64,000 bases of DNA from Bacillus sp. N1-1 (GCF_009818105.1 NZ_CP046564.1:2232001-2296000), one strand, 5' to 3'; shown: positions 34,243 through 43,635, counted from the stretch's first letter. The notes: generated by a model not told the origin, from the sequence alone. Numbers and translations are program-made.

Positions 34243-35499
34243 ATGAGTAAAACAATCAGCAAAGTCCAGGTGGAAGATATCATTATCGCAAACCAGGTTT
34301 TAAAAGAAGTCGTTGTTCATACACCGTTACAGCGAAATGAAATACTCTCCGATCGCTATAACTGCAACGTTTATTTGAAAAGGGAAGATTTGCAAAACGT
34401 CCGTTCTTTTAAAATTAGAGGTGCATATAACCTTATTCAAAGCTTAACAATGGAAGAGAAGGAAAACGGGATCGTATGCGCTAGTGCTGGAAACCATGCG
34501 CAAGGTGTCGCTTTCTCATGTAAGACGCTCGGCATCCAGGGTCACATCTTTATGCCCGCTACCACGCCAAGACAAAAGATTTCACAAGTTGAATTATTTG
34601 GAGGCTCCTACGTTGAAGTGATTTTAACAGGAGATACGTTTGATGATTCCTTCCATACAGCTAAAGAGTTTTGTAACAAACAAGACAAAACATTTATTCA
34701 TCCATTTGATGATTACCGAACGATTGCAGGTCAGGGAACCGTTGGCCTCGAAATTATGAATGACATTGATGAAGTTGACTACGTGATGCTTGGCATTGGC
34801 GGAGGTGGACTTGCTTCTGGTGTCGGATCGTATATTAAAAGCATTAGTCCGGATACGAAAATTGTTGGAATTGAACCTGAAGGCGCTGCGGGGATGAAGC
34901 GTTCGATTGAACACGACAGCGTAGTACCACTTGACTTTATTGATAAATTTGTAGACGGAGCTGCGGTGAAGCAAGTAGGGAAACTCACGCTTGACATTTG
35001 CAAGCACCTACTTGATGATGTTGTTCTTGTTCCAGAAGGGAAAATTTGCACAACCATTTTGGAACTATACAATCAGAATGCGATTGTAGCTGAACCTGCA
35101 GGTGCTTTATCGATCGCTTCACTTGATTTCTATAAAGATCAAATTAAAGGAAAAAACGTTGTTTGTGTCATTAGCGGGGGGAATAACGATATTAACAGGA
35201 TGCAGGAAATTCAGGAACGCTCCTTGATTTATGAAGGATTAAAACACTATTTTATTGTGCATTTCCCGCAGCGGGCTGGCGCCTTAAAAGAATTTATGGC
35301 GGATGTATTAGGGCCAACTGACGATATTACCCGCTTCGAATATACAAAAAAGAACAACCGAGATCGAGGACCAGTCTTAGCAGGCATTGAACTTAAGCAT
35401 AAAGAAGATTATGAACCTTTAATTGAGCGTTTAAATCGAAAAGGGTTTTCTTATATTGAAATTAATAAAGATCAGGACCTCTTTAACCTGCTTATCTAA
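34243..35499 (+). CDS. ilvA: Threonine dehydratase, biosynthetic (IlvA)
   Basis: A 418-residue PLP enzyme that deaminates L-threonine to 2-oxobutyrate for isoleucine synthesis. The PLP lysine lies in RSFKIRGAYN near 54, the glycine-rich cofactor loop in GIGGGGLASG near 185, and SGGNND near 310. A C-terminal ACT-like regulatory domain (about 325-415, HYFIVHFPQRAGALKEF) supports allosteric control by isoleucine. Length matches the Bacillus enzyme. Good AAGGAGTG ribosome binding site; no T-box leader is evident in the 166-bp upstream region. Monocistronic with its own terminator, away from any ilv-leu cluster. Confidence 0.95.
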   Translation: MSKTISKVQVEDIIIANQVLKEVVVHTPLQRNEILSDRYNCNVYLKREDLQNVRSFKIRGAYNLIQSLTMEEKENGIVCASAGNHAQGVAFSCKTLGIQGHIFMPATTPRQKISQVELFGGSYVEVILTGDTFDDSFHTAKEFCNKQDKTFIHPFDDYRTIAGQGTVGLEIMNDIDEVDYVMLGIGGGGLASGVGSYIKSISPDTKIVGIEPEGAAGMKRSIEHDSVVPLDFIDKFVDGAAVKQVGKLTLDICKHLLDDVVLVPEGKICTTILELYNQNAIVAEPAGALSIASLDFYKDQIKGKNVVCVISGGNNDINRMQEIQERSLIYEGLKHYFIVHFPQRAGALKEFMADVLGPTDDITRFEYTKKNNRDRGPVLAGIELKHKEDYEPLIERLNRKGFSYIEINKDQDLFNLLI

Positions 35500-35523
35500 A
35501 ACGCCTATCATGGGCGTTTTTCT
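35498..35523 (+). terminator. Intrinsic terminator after ilvA
   Basis: AAAACGCC / GGCGTTTT, an 8-bp stem overlapping the ilvA stop codon, followed by Ts. Confidence 0.88.
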
Positions 35524-35600
35524 TCGTCAGGGCTTTCTAGTATAAATGAGACGCTTCTTTCTATATGATAGGAAGAGATTGTATTAAAAAGAGGTGTGCA

Positions 35601-36555
35601 ATGAAACTAAGTATACTTGACCAATCACCCATTTTTCATGGAGAAACGGAAGGGGATGCTCTTCAATCTTCAAAAGAAATAGCTGTTCTCGCAGATCGTC
35701 TTGGCTATACACGATACTGGGTGACAGAACATCACGATTTAGCGCATGTAGCTTGTCCTGCATGAAGTGCTCTTAAGCTATATTGGCGCACACACAGAGG
35801 AAATCCGCCTTGGTGCTGGAGCGATTCTCCTTCCGCACTATCAACCATATAAAGTCGCTGAAGTTTTTCATACGCTTGCGACGCTATTTCCAGGTCGTAT
35901 TGACCTTGGTCTAGGAAGAGCACCAGGTGGATCTGCCGAAGCAACAACGGCTCTCTCCCCACGATTCCTCGAAGAAGTTAGGAAGATGCCGGAAAAAGTG
36001 GAAGAGTTACTTCGCTTTCTTAATCATGATTTTCCGAAAGACCATATGTTCCATAACCTTCAAGCAAAACCTGTTCCGAACCATCGGCCTGAACCCTGGT
36101 TACTTGGAACAGGGAAGAAAAGCGCATTACTTGCTGCAGAACATAACATGTCCTATGCTTTTGGTTATTTTATGAGTGATCACGATGGAAAGGAACTTTT
36201 CAACACGTATCGAACAAATTTTGTTGGCGAAAGGCCTTATACAATTTTAGCGGTTTCCGTTATTTGTAGCGAAACCGCAGCACGAGCAGATGAACTTGCC
36301 CATTGGACACACGTTGTTAATGAAGCTCGTACAAAAGGGGAAACAGCTCACATATCCGTTGAAGAGGCGAAACACGTTTCTCTTCCTGCTAACACGAAGC
36401 TCATTAGCGGAACATTTGAGACTGTAAAGCAGAAGCTAATGACTCTTCAGGAAGAATATGAACCAGATGAGCTAATGATTACGACGATAACGCCTAATCG
36501 TGATGAAAGGCTGACTTCTTTTCAGCTTCTAGGTGAAGCCATACGAAAAGAATAG
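35601..36555 (+). pseudogene. Frameshifted LLM-class flavin-dependent oxidoreductase
   Basis: The first frame (ATG 35601 after AGAGGTG) begins MKLSILDQSPI, typical of luciferase-like monooxygenases, and runs to AHVACPA before a TGA at 35763-35765. The second frame picks up the same protein at once with VLLSYIGAHTEEIRLGAGAILLPHY and continues to the normal C-terminus at 36555. Loss of two bases (or gain of one) at about 35761-35764 explains the break; relatives read CPAPEVLLSYIG here. The joined protein would have about 318 residues. All downstream family features, such as GRIDLGLGRAPG, are intact, so the lesion is recent or a sequencing error. A GTG at 35767 could in principle restart translation. 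Confidence 0.8.
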
Positions 36556-36562
36556 ATGTTTT

Positions 36563-36591
36563 TTCACTAATACCAATAAATCTGTTATGAT
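36563..36591 (+). promoter_or_regulatory. Sigma-A promoter of the YpvA-type helicase
   Basis: TTCACT (36563-36568) and TATGAT (36586-36591) with 17 bp between them; the -10 is extended (TGTTATGAT). The predicted leader is about 105 nt. Confidence 0.55.
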
Positions 36592-36704
36592 AGAGTTTGG
36601 TTTCTTTTGTTTTTTATAACACACGTTACGAACTGTCAGCATTTGAACAGTACCAATAGATAAGAAAATAAAAGGACGGATCACGCTAGAAGAGGAGACC
36701 GTAC

Positions 36705-38630
36705 ATGACTCAATCACTACCTTTCGAAATTACCAAAGAAGATTCTTTTTACGAGAAACTTGGAGACTATGTTGGCGATGTATTTTATGACATTTTACCT
36801 GAACATGGTTACGAGCTTCGCGATGAACAGATCTTCATGGCTTTTCAAATTGAACAAGCCTTTAAGAATAAGAGCGTCGTTTTTGCCGAAGCAGGTGTAG
36901 GGACAGGAAAAACGTTTGTTTATTTGCTATACGCGATTTGCTATGCACGTTATACTCGAAAACCAGCTATTATTTCCTGTGCGGATGAAACGCTTATTGA
37001 GCAGCTCGTAAAAGAAGGCGGAGACATTGAGAAGCTCGAGAAAGCTCTTGGGTTAACCGTAGATGTTCGCCTCGCTAAAGCAAGAGAACAGTATGTTTGT
37101 GTAAAAAAACTAGATTACCTTTCACATCGAACAGATGATGAGGATATTCTGAGCGTTCACGATGAAATTCCAGAGTTTGTCTATGAACCTGCTGCGTCGA
37201 TGAAATCATTCCATCGATATGGCGATCGCAAAGAATACCCATGGGTACCAAATGATAAGTGGGAAAAAATTGCCTGGGATCCGTTACAACAGTGTTCAAC
37301 TTGTGATTGGCGCCATCGATGTGGACAAACATTAAATCGTGAATACTATCGACATGCAAGTGATTTAATCATTTGTTCTCATGATTTTTATATGGAACAT
37401 ATTTGGACGAAAGAATCTCGCAAACGTGAAGGACAACTTCCATTGCTTCCTGAAGCAAGTACGGTTGTTTTTGATGAGGGACACCTTCTTGAATTTTCAG
37501 CGCAAAAAGGATTAACTTATCGCTTTCACTCTGAGACCCTCTCAAGTATCCTGACAGGATACATGGACCAGGATGTACGGGAAGAATCTCTCACACTTGT
37601 CGAAGAGATTCTAGAGCTTCATGATAACTGGTTTGCTCATCTCAGTGACTCAGCAATAGCCGTAGAAGGTTCCGTTCGTAAGGATGTACCTCGAACAGAA
37701 ACAATGATTGAAATCGCAAAAGCCATTGCTGAGAAGGTTGATGCGTTATTGGAACAGCTTGTTTTTGATTCTGAGCTTTATGTGATGGAAGATTATCACG
37801 TCAAGATCATGGAAGAATATCTCGAATTTTTCGCTTATGGATTAAGAACGTTACTTCAGGATGGAGAAGGGATTCACTGGCTTGAGGAAACAGAGACACA
37901 AACGTCGCTTGTTATTATGCCAAGACTTGTAGAAGACATTTTAAGAAAAGAAGTATTTTCACAAAAAATTCCTTTTGTCTTTTCATCTGCAACATTATCT
38001 CAGGCAGGGGATTTCTCTTATACAGCAAGCAGTCTTGGTATACAAAAATACGCCTCATTTTCTGTGAATTCTCCATTTGATTATGAGACACAAATGAAGA
38101 TGAATGGAACTGTTTCTCAATCTGAGAAAGAGAAATGGGAAGAAATGGGCCGTGCACTCAACCATAACAAAGGCCATTCTTTATTGCTATTTTCATCACT
38201 TGAAGAAATGAACCGATTCCGCAACTGGGCCGATCAAAAAAGCTGGAATTTCACAATCATCTATGAAGGCGATCGTGAAATCAGTGAAACAGTAAAAGCT
38301 TTTCAGCGAGAGCATTCTTCCGTTTTATGCTCGTATCATCTTTGGGAAGGACTTGATGTACCTGGTGAATCGCTTACACAGGTACTTATTTCATCCTTGC
38401 CATTTCCACCAAACGACCCGGTATTTCAGGCGAAGCGAAGTCACTCAGAAAATCCAGTAAACGAAGTGGATCTTCCTTATATGTTGCTACGCTTACGACA
38501 GGGAATTGGTCGATTAATTCGAAGCAGTGCGGATCATGGTTCTGTACGGATTTGGATGACAGAAGAGCAAGTCACCACATATGAAAAGCAAGTTCAAGAA
38601 GTTTTACCATTACCAATTAACTGGAATTGA
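36705..38630 (+). CDS. ypvA: DinG/XPD-family ATP-dependent helicase (YpvA-like)
   Basis: A 641-residue superfamily 2 helicase. Walker A is EAGVGTGKT near 63-71; the DEAH box is DEGH near 257; the C-terminal motifs SSATLS near 426, LWEGLDVPGE near 547 and RQGIGRLIRS near 597 follow. Cysteines at YVCVKK near 130 and CSTCDWRHRC near 203-212 lie in the position of the 4Fe-4S cluster of XPD/DinG helicases. The length and layout match B. subtilis YpvA. It likely unwinds 5'-tailed or structured DNA. The exonuclease domain found in DinG of Firmicutes is absent. Good GAGGAGA ribosome binding site. Confidence 0.88.
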   Translation: MTQSLPFEITKEDSFYEKLGDYVGDVFYDILPEHGYELRDEQIFMAFQIEQAFKNKSVVFAEAGVGTGKTFVYLLYAICYARYTRKPAIISCADETLIEQLVKEGGDIEKLEKALGLTVDVRLAKAREQYVCVKKLDYLSHRTDDEDILSVHDEIPEFVYEPAASMKSFHRYGDRKEYPWVPNDKWEKIAWDPLQQCSTCDWRHRCGQTLNREYYRHASDLIICSHDFYMEHIWTKESRKREGQLPLLPEASTVVFDEGHLLEFSAQKGLTYRFHSETLSSILTGYMDQDVREESLTLVEEILELHDNWFAHLSDSAIAVEGSVRKDVPRTETMIEIAKAIAEKVDALLEQLVFDSELYVMEDYHVKIMEEYLEFFAYGLRTLLQDGEGIHWLEETETQTSLVIMPRLVEDILRKEVFSQKIPFVFSSATLSQAGDFSYTASSLGIQKYASFSVNSPFDYETQMKMNGTVSQSEKEKWEEMGRALNHNKGHSLLLFSSLEEMNRFRNWADQKSWNFTIIYEGDREISETVKAFQREHSSVLCSYHLWEGLDVPGESLTQVLISSLPFPPNDPVFQAKRSHSENPVNEVDLPYMLLRLRQGIGRLIRSSADHGSVRIWMTEEQVTTYEKQVQEVLPLPINWN

Positions 38631-38634
38631 TTCA

Positions 38635-38668
38635 AAAGCTCTTTCTCCAACGAGAAAGAGCTTTTTTC
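38635..38668 (+). terminator. Intrinsic terminator after the YpvA-type helicase
   Basis: AAAGCTCTTTCTC / GAGAAAGAGCTTT, a perfect 13-bp stem with a 4-nt loop, then Ts. Confidence 0.92.
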
Positions 38669-38704
38669 ATTAGGAGTTGGTATGATAGGTGGAGGAGGGA
38701 TAGA

Positions 38705-39652
38705 ATGAAAACAAATTGGGAAAGACATCAAGCGATCATTCATCTTCCAGATGAAGCCATTACATCAATAATGAAAAGCTATCATCCGCATGCGAGCATT
38801 ACATCAACGAGTTACCTTTCAGAGGGCTTAAGTCACACAAATTTGAAAGTCGTCATTGCAAATGAAAAGTCTGTAGTTATCCGAATAGCAAGAGATTCTG
38901 AGAGTTTATTACGTGAAAAAGAAATCCACCACATTCTTCCTACACGTGTACAAAGACCCGATTTTCTGCACTTGACTAAATGGAATGGGTATAGTATTGG
39001 ACTTTTAGAATGGAAGAAAGGTGTGTTACTACGAGATCAGCTGACGAATTCTTCAGCACGCGAGATAGGAGAAATGGGGAAATCAATAGGTGAGCAGCTT
39101 GGCTGTATTCGCGAAAAGCGTTTTACTACATATGGATTTCTAGACCCGAACCTTGATATCATGGAAGAATTCCGTTTAACTCCTCAGTCATTCATCACCA
39201 CAATCGAATCGTTTTTCAACCACTATGCTTCTAAATGGTTACCGGAACATATGCCTGAGAAAATCATCGAATTTGCAAAGGAAAATGCGCCTTTACTTAA
39301 AGAAGATCAGAGTGGAGCTGGACTTGTTCATGGTGATTTTAATGGATTGAACATCTTAATGACAGGAACGGAAGTAGATGCCGTTCTGGATTGGGAATTT
39401 GCATTATCAGGGAGTATTTATTTTGACATAGGGAACTTGCTTCGGTATGAATTCAAGCATATCGACTCATTTGAACAAGGTTTATCTGAGGGTTTAAAGA
39501 ATAAAGGAATTTCCCTACCGGAGCAATGGAAAAAGCTCGCGAAGCTTGCTGATCTTGTTGCGCTATGTAGCTTGCTTGACAGAGTTGTGTGCGGAGAAAA
39601 TAGAGTAAAAGATATTACGCGCCTTATCAATCAGACGCTACACACAGAATAG
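38705..39652 (+). CDS. Aminoglycoside-phosphotransferase-fold (APH) family kinase
   Basis: A 315-residue protein kinase-like fold enzyme. The Brenner motif VHGDFNGLN near 208 and the metal-binding VLDWEFA near 227 are intact; the ATP-binding lysine region lies in the first 70 residues. Members phosphorylate small molecules such as choline, sugars or antibiotics; the substrate is unknown. The frame is open from 38627, but that extension includes the preceding terminator; GGAGGAGGG 6 nt before 38705 fixes the start. The histidine-phosphatase gene starts 21 nt downstream, so they form an operon. Confidence 0.85.
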   Translation: MKTNWERHQAIIHLPDEAITSIMKSYHPHASITSTSYLSEGLSHTNLKVVIANEKSVVIRIARDSESLLREKEIHHILPTRVQRPDFLHLTKWNGYSIGLLEWKKGVLLRDQLTNSSAREIGEMGKSIGEQLGCIREKRFTTYGFLDPNLDIMEEFRLTPQSFITTIESFFNHYASKWLPEHMPEKIIEFAKENAPLLKEDQSGAGLVHGDFNGLNILMTGTEVDAVLDWEFALSGSIYFDIGNLLRYEFKHIDSFEQGLSEGLKNKGISLPEQWKKLAKLADLVALCSLLDRVVCGENRVKDITRLINQTLHTE

Positions 39653-39673
39653 TTAAAGAGAGAGGGAAAAGAC

Positions 39674-40243
39674 ATGAGAATAGGTTTTATTCGCCACGGG
39701 AGTACATCATGGAATACAGAAAAGCGGGCTCAAGGAAGCTCGGATATTCACCTTGATGAACAAGGTCGCCGTGATGCAGCTAAGCTAGGTGAGTCACTTT
39801 TAAATGAAGAGTGGGATATGATCGTTTCAAGTGATCTATCACGTGCAAAAGAAACAGCTGAAATCATCGGGCGGTTTCTTAATATTGATGTTAAAACGGA
39901 TCCAAGACTGCGGGAAGCTGGCGGAGGACAAATTGAAGGTACAACGGAGCAAGAGCGAATTGAAAAATGGGGAGACAATTGGCGTGAGTTAGATCTCGGC
40001 ATCGAAAAAGAAGAACTCGTTGTGGCAAGAGCGCATGAAGCAATAAATGACTTACACCAACAATATCCAGGTCAAAATATTCTTATCGTTAGTCACGGAT
40101 CGTTTCTTCGGCATTTCTTTAAAAGCACACTACCTGAACTGAATCATGAAAAGCATATTGTGAACACATCTTTAACGGTTTTGAGAAGAAAAGGAGACGA
40201 GTGGTTAAATGAACTTTATCACTCAACAAGTCACCTCGACTAA
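39674..40243 (+). CDS. Histidine phosphatase (phosphoglycerate mutase-like)
   Basis: A 189-residue member of the histidine phosphatase superfamily. The phosphorylated histidine is in FIRHGSTSWN (residues 5-14), the second catalytic histidine in VSHGSFLRHF near 144, and SSDLSRAKETAE near 57 carries the conserved Arg. Relatives include PhoE, CobC and GpmB-type phosphatases with broad or unknown substrates. ATG after GAGAGGGA. It is probably co-transcribed with the upstream APH-fold kinase gene, an intriguing kinase/phosphatase pair without a known substrate. Confidence 0.9.
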   Translation: MRIGFIRHGSTSWNTEKRAQGSSDIHLDEQGRRDAAKLGESLLNEEWDMIVSSDLSRAKETAEIIGRFLNIDVKTDPRLREAGGGQIEGTTEQERIEKWGDNWRELDLGIEKEELVVARAHEAINDLHQQYPGQNILIVSHGSFLRHFFKSTLPELNHEKHIVNTSLTVLRRKGDEWLNELYHSTSHLD

Positions 40244-40352
40244 GATGTAAAGTTGTCTTTAGGTCCATTATGCATTTTTAAAAGGATATTCGATTAGCAT
40301 CAAGAAGTCTTTCAGTATGTAAATGCAACTTATTTAATGGAGGGAATGAACG

Positions 40353-41309
40353 ATGAAGCAATTTCCTAAACGTATAGCAGAAGATTTATCTCTTATCGAT
40401 CTGTACGACCTGTCTCTCGTACAGCGGACAGGTTGTTATGTCCTGCATGAAGAAGAACTAACCATTATTGAAACAAGTGCAAGTCCTTCGATTTCACACT
40501 TAATTAGCGGGTTAGAAAAATTACATATCGACCTGAATGAAGTGCGTCATATCATTGTGACGCACATTCATCTTGATCACGCGGGCGGGGCAGGACTGCT
40601 GATCGAAAAATGTCCAAACGCCCGTGTTCTCGTACATTCAAAGGGAGCACGGCATTTAGAAAATCCAACTCGCTTAATTCAGGGCGCTAAAGCAGTTTAT
40701 GGCGAACGGTTTAAGGAGCTATTTGAACCGATTCTACCAATACCAGAAGACCGCTTAGTCATTTTGAAGGATTACGATAAAATCAAGATTGGTCAGAATC
40801 GCACATTAACATTTATCGATACACCTGGACATGCGAAACACCATTTTTCCATACATGATTCCAAAACGAACGGCATGTTTGTTGGGGACACAGTAGGGGT
40901 TTATTATCCACAACTCGATGTCGAACTATATTTACCCTCAACCTCACCAAATCAATTTGATCCAGATGATATGCTAGCATCTGCTAATAAAATCATGTCA
41001 TTCCATCCTAGTCTCATTTACTTTGGGCACTATAGTCAGTCTAACAACCCTGATGAAGTCATTCGGCAACTAACATCGTGGCTATCTGTGTTTTTGAAAA
41101 TAACGGAAGAAGTAACAAGTCAAGAACAGAAGAATGATAAGCGATCAGAACACCTTTTCAAAGCGCTTCTAAGTAACGTCCAAGGCGCTTTATTCAAACA
41201 AGGCGTGCCTCTTAATCATCCCGTTTATCAATACATCAAGATGGACTTACACGTGTCGGCACTTGGCCTATTGGATTACGCTGATCGCAATAAAGTAAGA
41301 ACCACTTAG
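40353..41309 (+). CDS. MBL-fold metallo-hydrolase
   Basis: A 318-residue metallo-beta-lactamase-fold hydrolase. Zinc ligands are visible: THIHLDHAGG near 70, His in DTPGHAKHH near 160, Asp in FVGDTVG near 178, and His in IYFGHYSQS near 228. After about residue 235 it has a helical C-terminal extension of 80 residues with no recognised motif. Substrate unknown; thioesters are common for this family. ATG after GGAGGGA, terminator directly at the end, so monocistronic. Confidence 0.88.
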   Translation: MKQFPKRIAEDLSLIDLYDLSLVQRTGCYVLHEEELTIIETSASPSISHLISGLEKLHIDLNEVRHIIVTHIHLDHAGGAGLLIEKCPNARVLVHSKGARHLENPTRLIQGAKAVYGERFKELFEPILPIPEDRLVILKDYDKIKIGQNRTLTFIDTPGHAKHHFSIHDSKTNGMFVGDTVGVYYPQLDVELYLPSTSPNQFDPDDMLASANKIMSFHPSLIYFGHYSQSNNPDEVIRQLTSWLSVFLKITEEVTSQEQKNDKRSEHLFKALLSNVQGALFKQGVPLNHPVYQYIKMDLHVSALGLLDYADRNKVRTT

Positions 41310-41330
41310 GGGGATCTTAAGTGGTTTTCT
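41300..41330 (+). terminator. Intrinsic terminator after the MBL-fold gene
   Basis: AACCACTTA / TAAGTGGTT, a 9-bp stem spanning the stop codon, followed by TTCTT. Confidence 0.82.
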
Positions 41331-41404
41331 TATGGATACTAAGCAAAACCATTTATTCCATGATATAGTGGACAAATCTACAGACCAACGTGTGGAGAGG
41401 TGCT

Positions 41405-42718
41405 ATGTTAAAAACCAAATCAACGATTCAATCATTTCGTTATATTTTTATCACGTATGTAGGAACCATCATCTTATTTGCACTCCTTTATTTGCTGCCT
41501 TTTTCGAATTACGGGTCGCTACAAGCGGTTGATTCGCTTTTTATCTCAACAAGTGCTCTTAGCGTAACGGGTTTATCTTCAGTGAATATTTCGACAGACT
41601 TCACTCGAATTGGACAGGCATTATTGATTATTGAAATGCAGTTAGGAGGCATTGGAATACTGGTTCTTGTCAGCTATCTTTTTCTTATGATGGGAAAGAA
41701 GCTTACGATGTCCAGCATGCTTTTAATTTCTAAAGACCAAAATCAATCGCAGCTAAAAACAATACGTTCATTAAGTTTGTCGGTATTAATGATCGCGTTA
41801 ACAGTCGAAGCCATTGGATTTAGTCTCATGTTCAATGCGATTAGTGAACAATATAACTCCGTAAAAGAAGCAGTCTTTGTTACCGTTTTTCACAGCGTTG
41901 CAAGCTTTACGAATGCAGGATTTGATTTGTTTGGAGATAGCTTAATTTCTTATCAGCACAATTGGCTATTACTTTTGACGTCAGCTACAATGATTTTCCT
42001 TGGTAGTCTTGGATTTCCCACCATCGTCGAATACATATTAGGCTTTCGTAAAAAGAAAAGTTTATTTACAAAAGTGAATATTAGACTTCATAGTTCACTC
42101 TTTCTCATTGGACTTATGGTGTATTTCTTTTTAGAGTATAACGGCGTATTTAACCATTTATCTTTATGGGATAAGTTCGTAAATGTGGTTTTCCTTTCAG
42201 CCACCTCCCGAAACGGAGGGTTAACGACTGTCGACATTTCAACGCTTGATATAACGACTGTCCTTATTTTAATGAGTTTGATGTTTATAGGTGGATCTTC
42301 TTCTAGTACAGGAGGAGGACTGCGCTTAACTACTTTTGCAGTACTTCTCGCAAAGATGGTATCTGTCGCAAAGTCGGAAGAATACACCACTTTATTTAAA
42401 AAAACGATTTCTCAGGATTCCATTAATAAATCTTTTCTTATCTTTTTAAGCTTCATCTTTTTATTTGGGTTTTCGACCATTGTACTTTCCTATTTTGAAT
42501 CGCAGGAAATCCTTTTGGTGGCTTTTGAAGTCATTTCTGCATTAACAAATACCGGATTATCAATGGGCATCACTGGTGAACTTACAGGGGTATCAAAGCT
42601 CTTATTATGCATGCTTATGATTATTGGGCGCATTGGCGTATTTAGCTTCATTTACGCTGTATTTAAAATCGAAAAATCTAGAACACGTTACATCAAAGAA
42701 GACCTGGCTGTTGGATAA
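41405..42718 (+). CDS. ktrB: Ktr potassium uptake system, membrane subunit (KtrB/KtrD)
   Basis: A 437-residue K+ channel-like transporter of the Trk/Ktr/HKT family, with four M1-P-M2 repeats. Filter glycines are visible in SALSVTGLS near 55, ASFTNAGFD near 167, SATSRNGGLTT near 272 and ALTNTGLSMG near 380. KtrB dimers form the pore for Na+-linked K+ uptake and are gated by a cytoplasmic RCK ring. The cognate RCK gene follows 15 nt later. The in-frame GTG at 41390 precedes GAGAGGTG, which serves the ATG at 41405. B. subtilis KtrD is an alternative identity; the adjacency to a KtrA-type gene favours ktrB. Confidence 0.9.
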   Translation: MLKTKSTIQSFRYIFITYVGTIILFALLYLLPFSNYGSLQAVDSLFISTSALSVTGLSSVNISTDFTRIGQALLIIEMQLGGIGILVLVSYLFLMMGKKLTMSSMLLISKDQNQSQLKTIRSLSLSVLMIALTVEAIGFSLMFNAISEQYNSVKEAVFVTVFHSVASFTNAGFDLFGDSLISYQHNWLLLLTSATMIFLGSLGFPTIVEYILGFRKKKSLFTKVNIRLHSSLFLIGLMVYFFLEYNGVFNHLSLWDKFVNVVFLSATSRNGGLTTVDISTLDITTVLILMSLMFIGGSSSSTGGGLRLTTFAVLLAKMVSVAKSEEYTTLFKKTISQDSINKSFLIFLSFIFLFGFSTIVLSYFESQEILLVAFEVISALTNTGLSMGITGELTGVSKLLLCMLMIIGRIGVFSFIYAVFKIEKSRTRYIKEDLAVG

Positions 42719-42733
42719 AAGGAGTGAGGAACG

Positions 42734-43393
42734 ATGCGTAAACAATTTTTAGTAATCGGTGCAGGAAGGTTTGCAAAAGGCATCATCCGTGAGCTATATG
42801 AGCAAAAATGTGATGTTGTCGTGTGTGATAAAGATGAAGGACCATTAGAAGATATTGACGATTATACGACTCATTCTATTGTCGGAGATTTACGTGAAAA
42901 TCGCGTGATGGATGATCTTAATGTTGAGCAATATGACGCCGTTTTTGTCGCGATCGGTACGGACGCCTATTCAGCGATTTTAATTACGAACAGACTTCGT
43001 GATCGAAAGGCAAAAAAAATTATTACAAAAGCCGTTAGTCGCGAAATTGGTGAAATTTTATCTAACTTAGGAGCAGATCAGGTCATTTATCCTGAAGAAG
43101 AAGCAGGGATGAAAGTAGCGAAACAAATTATGATGCCAAATGTGCTCGAGTATATCGAAATCACAAAAAACGTATCTGCGATTGAAGTCGAGGTCCCAGA
43201 AGAACTGGTCGGAAAAACGCTTCTAGAACTCGATTTTTCTAGAAAATATGAGTTGAACGTCTCCCTAATCTTGCGGAAGGAAGCACCTATTTTGAGTCGC
43301 TATGCAGAAGTCGCTTTCCAAAAAGGGGATGTCATCTTAATGGTTGGAGAAAATAAAAAAATCGAGCGCTTTAAACACAAATTTTCAATCTAA
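42734..43393 (+). CDS. ktrA: Ktr potassium uptake regulator, RCK subunit (KtrA/KtrC)
   Basis: A 219-residue cytoplasmic gating subunit. The RCK_N domain (1-125) shows the nucleotide-binding GAGRFAKGI near 8 and the acidic end of strand 2 (CDKDEG near 30); the RCK_C domain (about 135-219) begins at ISAIEVEVP-like sequence. KtrA-type rings bind ATP/ADP in the RCK_N domain, and many bind c-di-AMP in the RCK_C domain. The gene order (channel first, regulator second) is the reverse of B. subtilis ktrAB. A strong terminator ends the operon. Confidence 0.92.
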   Translation: MRKQFLVIGAGRFAKGIIRELYEQKCDVVVCDKDEGPLEDIDDYTTHSIVGDLRENRVMDDLNVEQYDAVFVAIGTDAYSAILITNRLRDRKAKKIITKAVSREIGEILSNLGADQVIYPEEEAGMKVAKQIMMPNVLEYIEITKNVSAIEVEVPEELVGKTLLELDFSRKYELNVSLILRKEAPILSRYAEVAFQKGDVILMVGENKKIERFKHKFSI

Positions 43394-43409
43394 AGTTACT
43401 CAATAGAAA

Positions 43410-43446
43410 ATGAAAAAATCCGCATAGTTTTGCGGATTTTTTCATG
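43410..43446 (+). terminator. Intrinsic terminator of the ktr operon
   Basis: ATGAAAAAATCCGCA / TGCGGATTTTTTCAT, a 15-bp perfect stem with a 6-nt loop. Confidence 0.92.
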
Positions 43447-43471
43447 AAAATACAAAAAAATAAAAAAACAT

Positions 43472-43486
43472 TTGAATGCGTTTTCA
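43472..43486 (+). promoter_or_regulatory. cre-like site upstream of ppc
   Basis: TTGAATGCGTTTTCA matches the cre consensus WTGNAANCGNWNNCW except at one position. It lies about 75 bp upstream of the predicted -35, where CcpA would more likely activate than repress. Confidence 0.35.
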
Positions 43487-43533
43487 TTGTTGTCTTTTCA
43501 GTACACACAGCTTACTTTTGCTTGAAAATCAGG

Positions 43534-43574
43534 TGTCATAAAAGATGACAAGAATAAAATTTCTTGTTTATAAT
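43534..43574 (+). promoter_or_regulatory. ppc promoter with nested inverted repeats
   Basis: ATGACA (43545-43550) and TATAAT (43569-43574) with an 18-bp spacer. The -35 is the right arm of TGTCAT-AAAAG-ATGACA (43534-43550), and the spacer contains ACAAGAA...TTCTTGT (43549-43568). Two overlapping dyads in one core promoter suggest specific regulation. Confidence 0.55.
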
Positions 43575-43635
43575 AAGTTTATTGAAATATTTTTAATATT
43601 TGGTATTAAGTTTTTATTAGAAAGGTTGATCGGAC

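Noticed and set aside
35755..35775. Programmed frameshift in the LLM gene
   Set aside because: There is no slippery heptamer or stimulatory structure at the break, and relatives are read in one frame.
41331..41404. c-di-AMP riboswitch before ktrB
   Set aside because: Only about 75 bp separate the preceding terminator and the start codon, too short for that riboswitch class.
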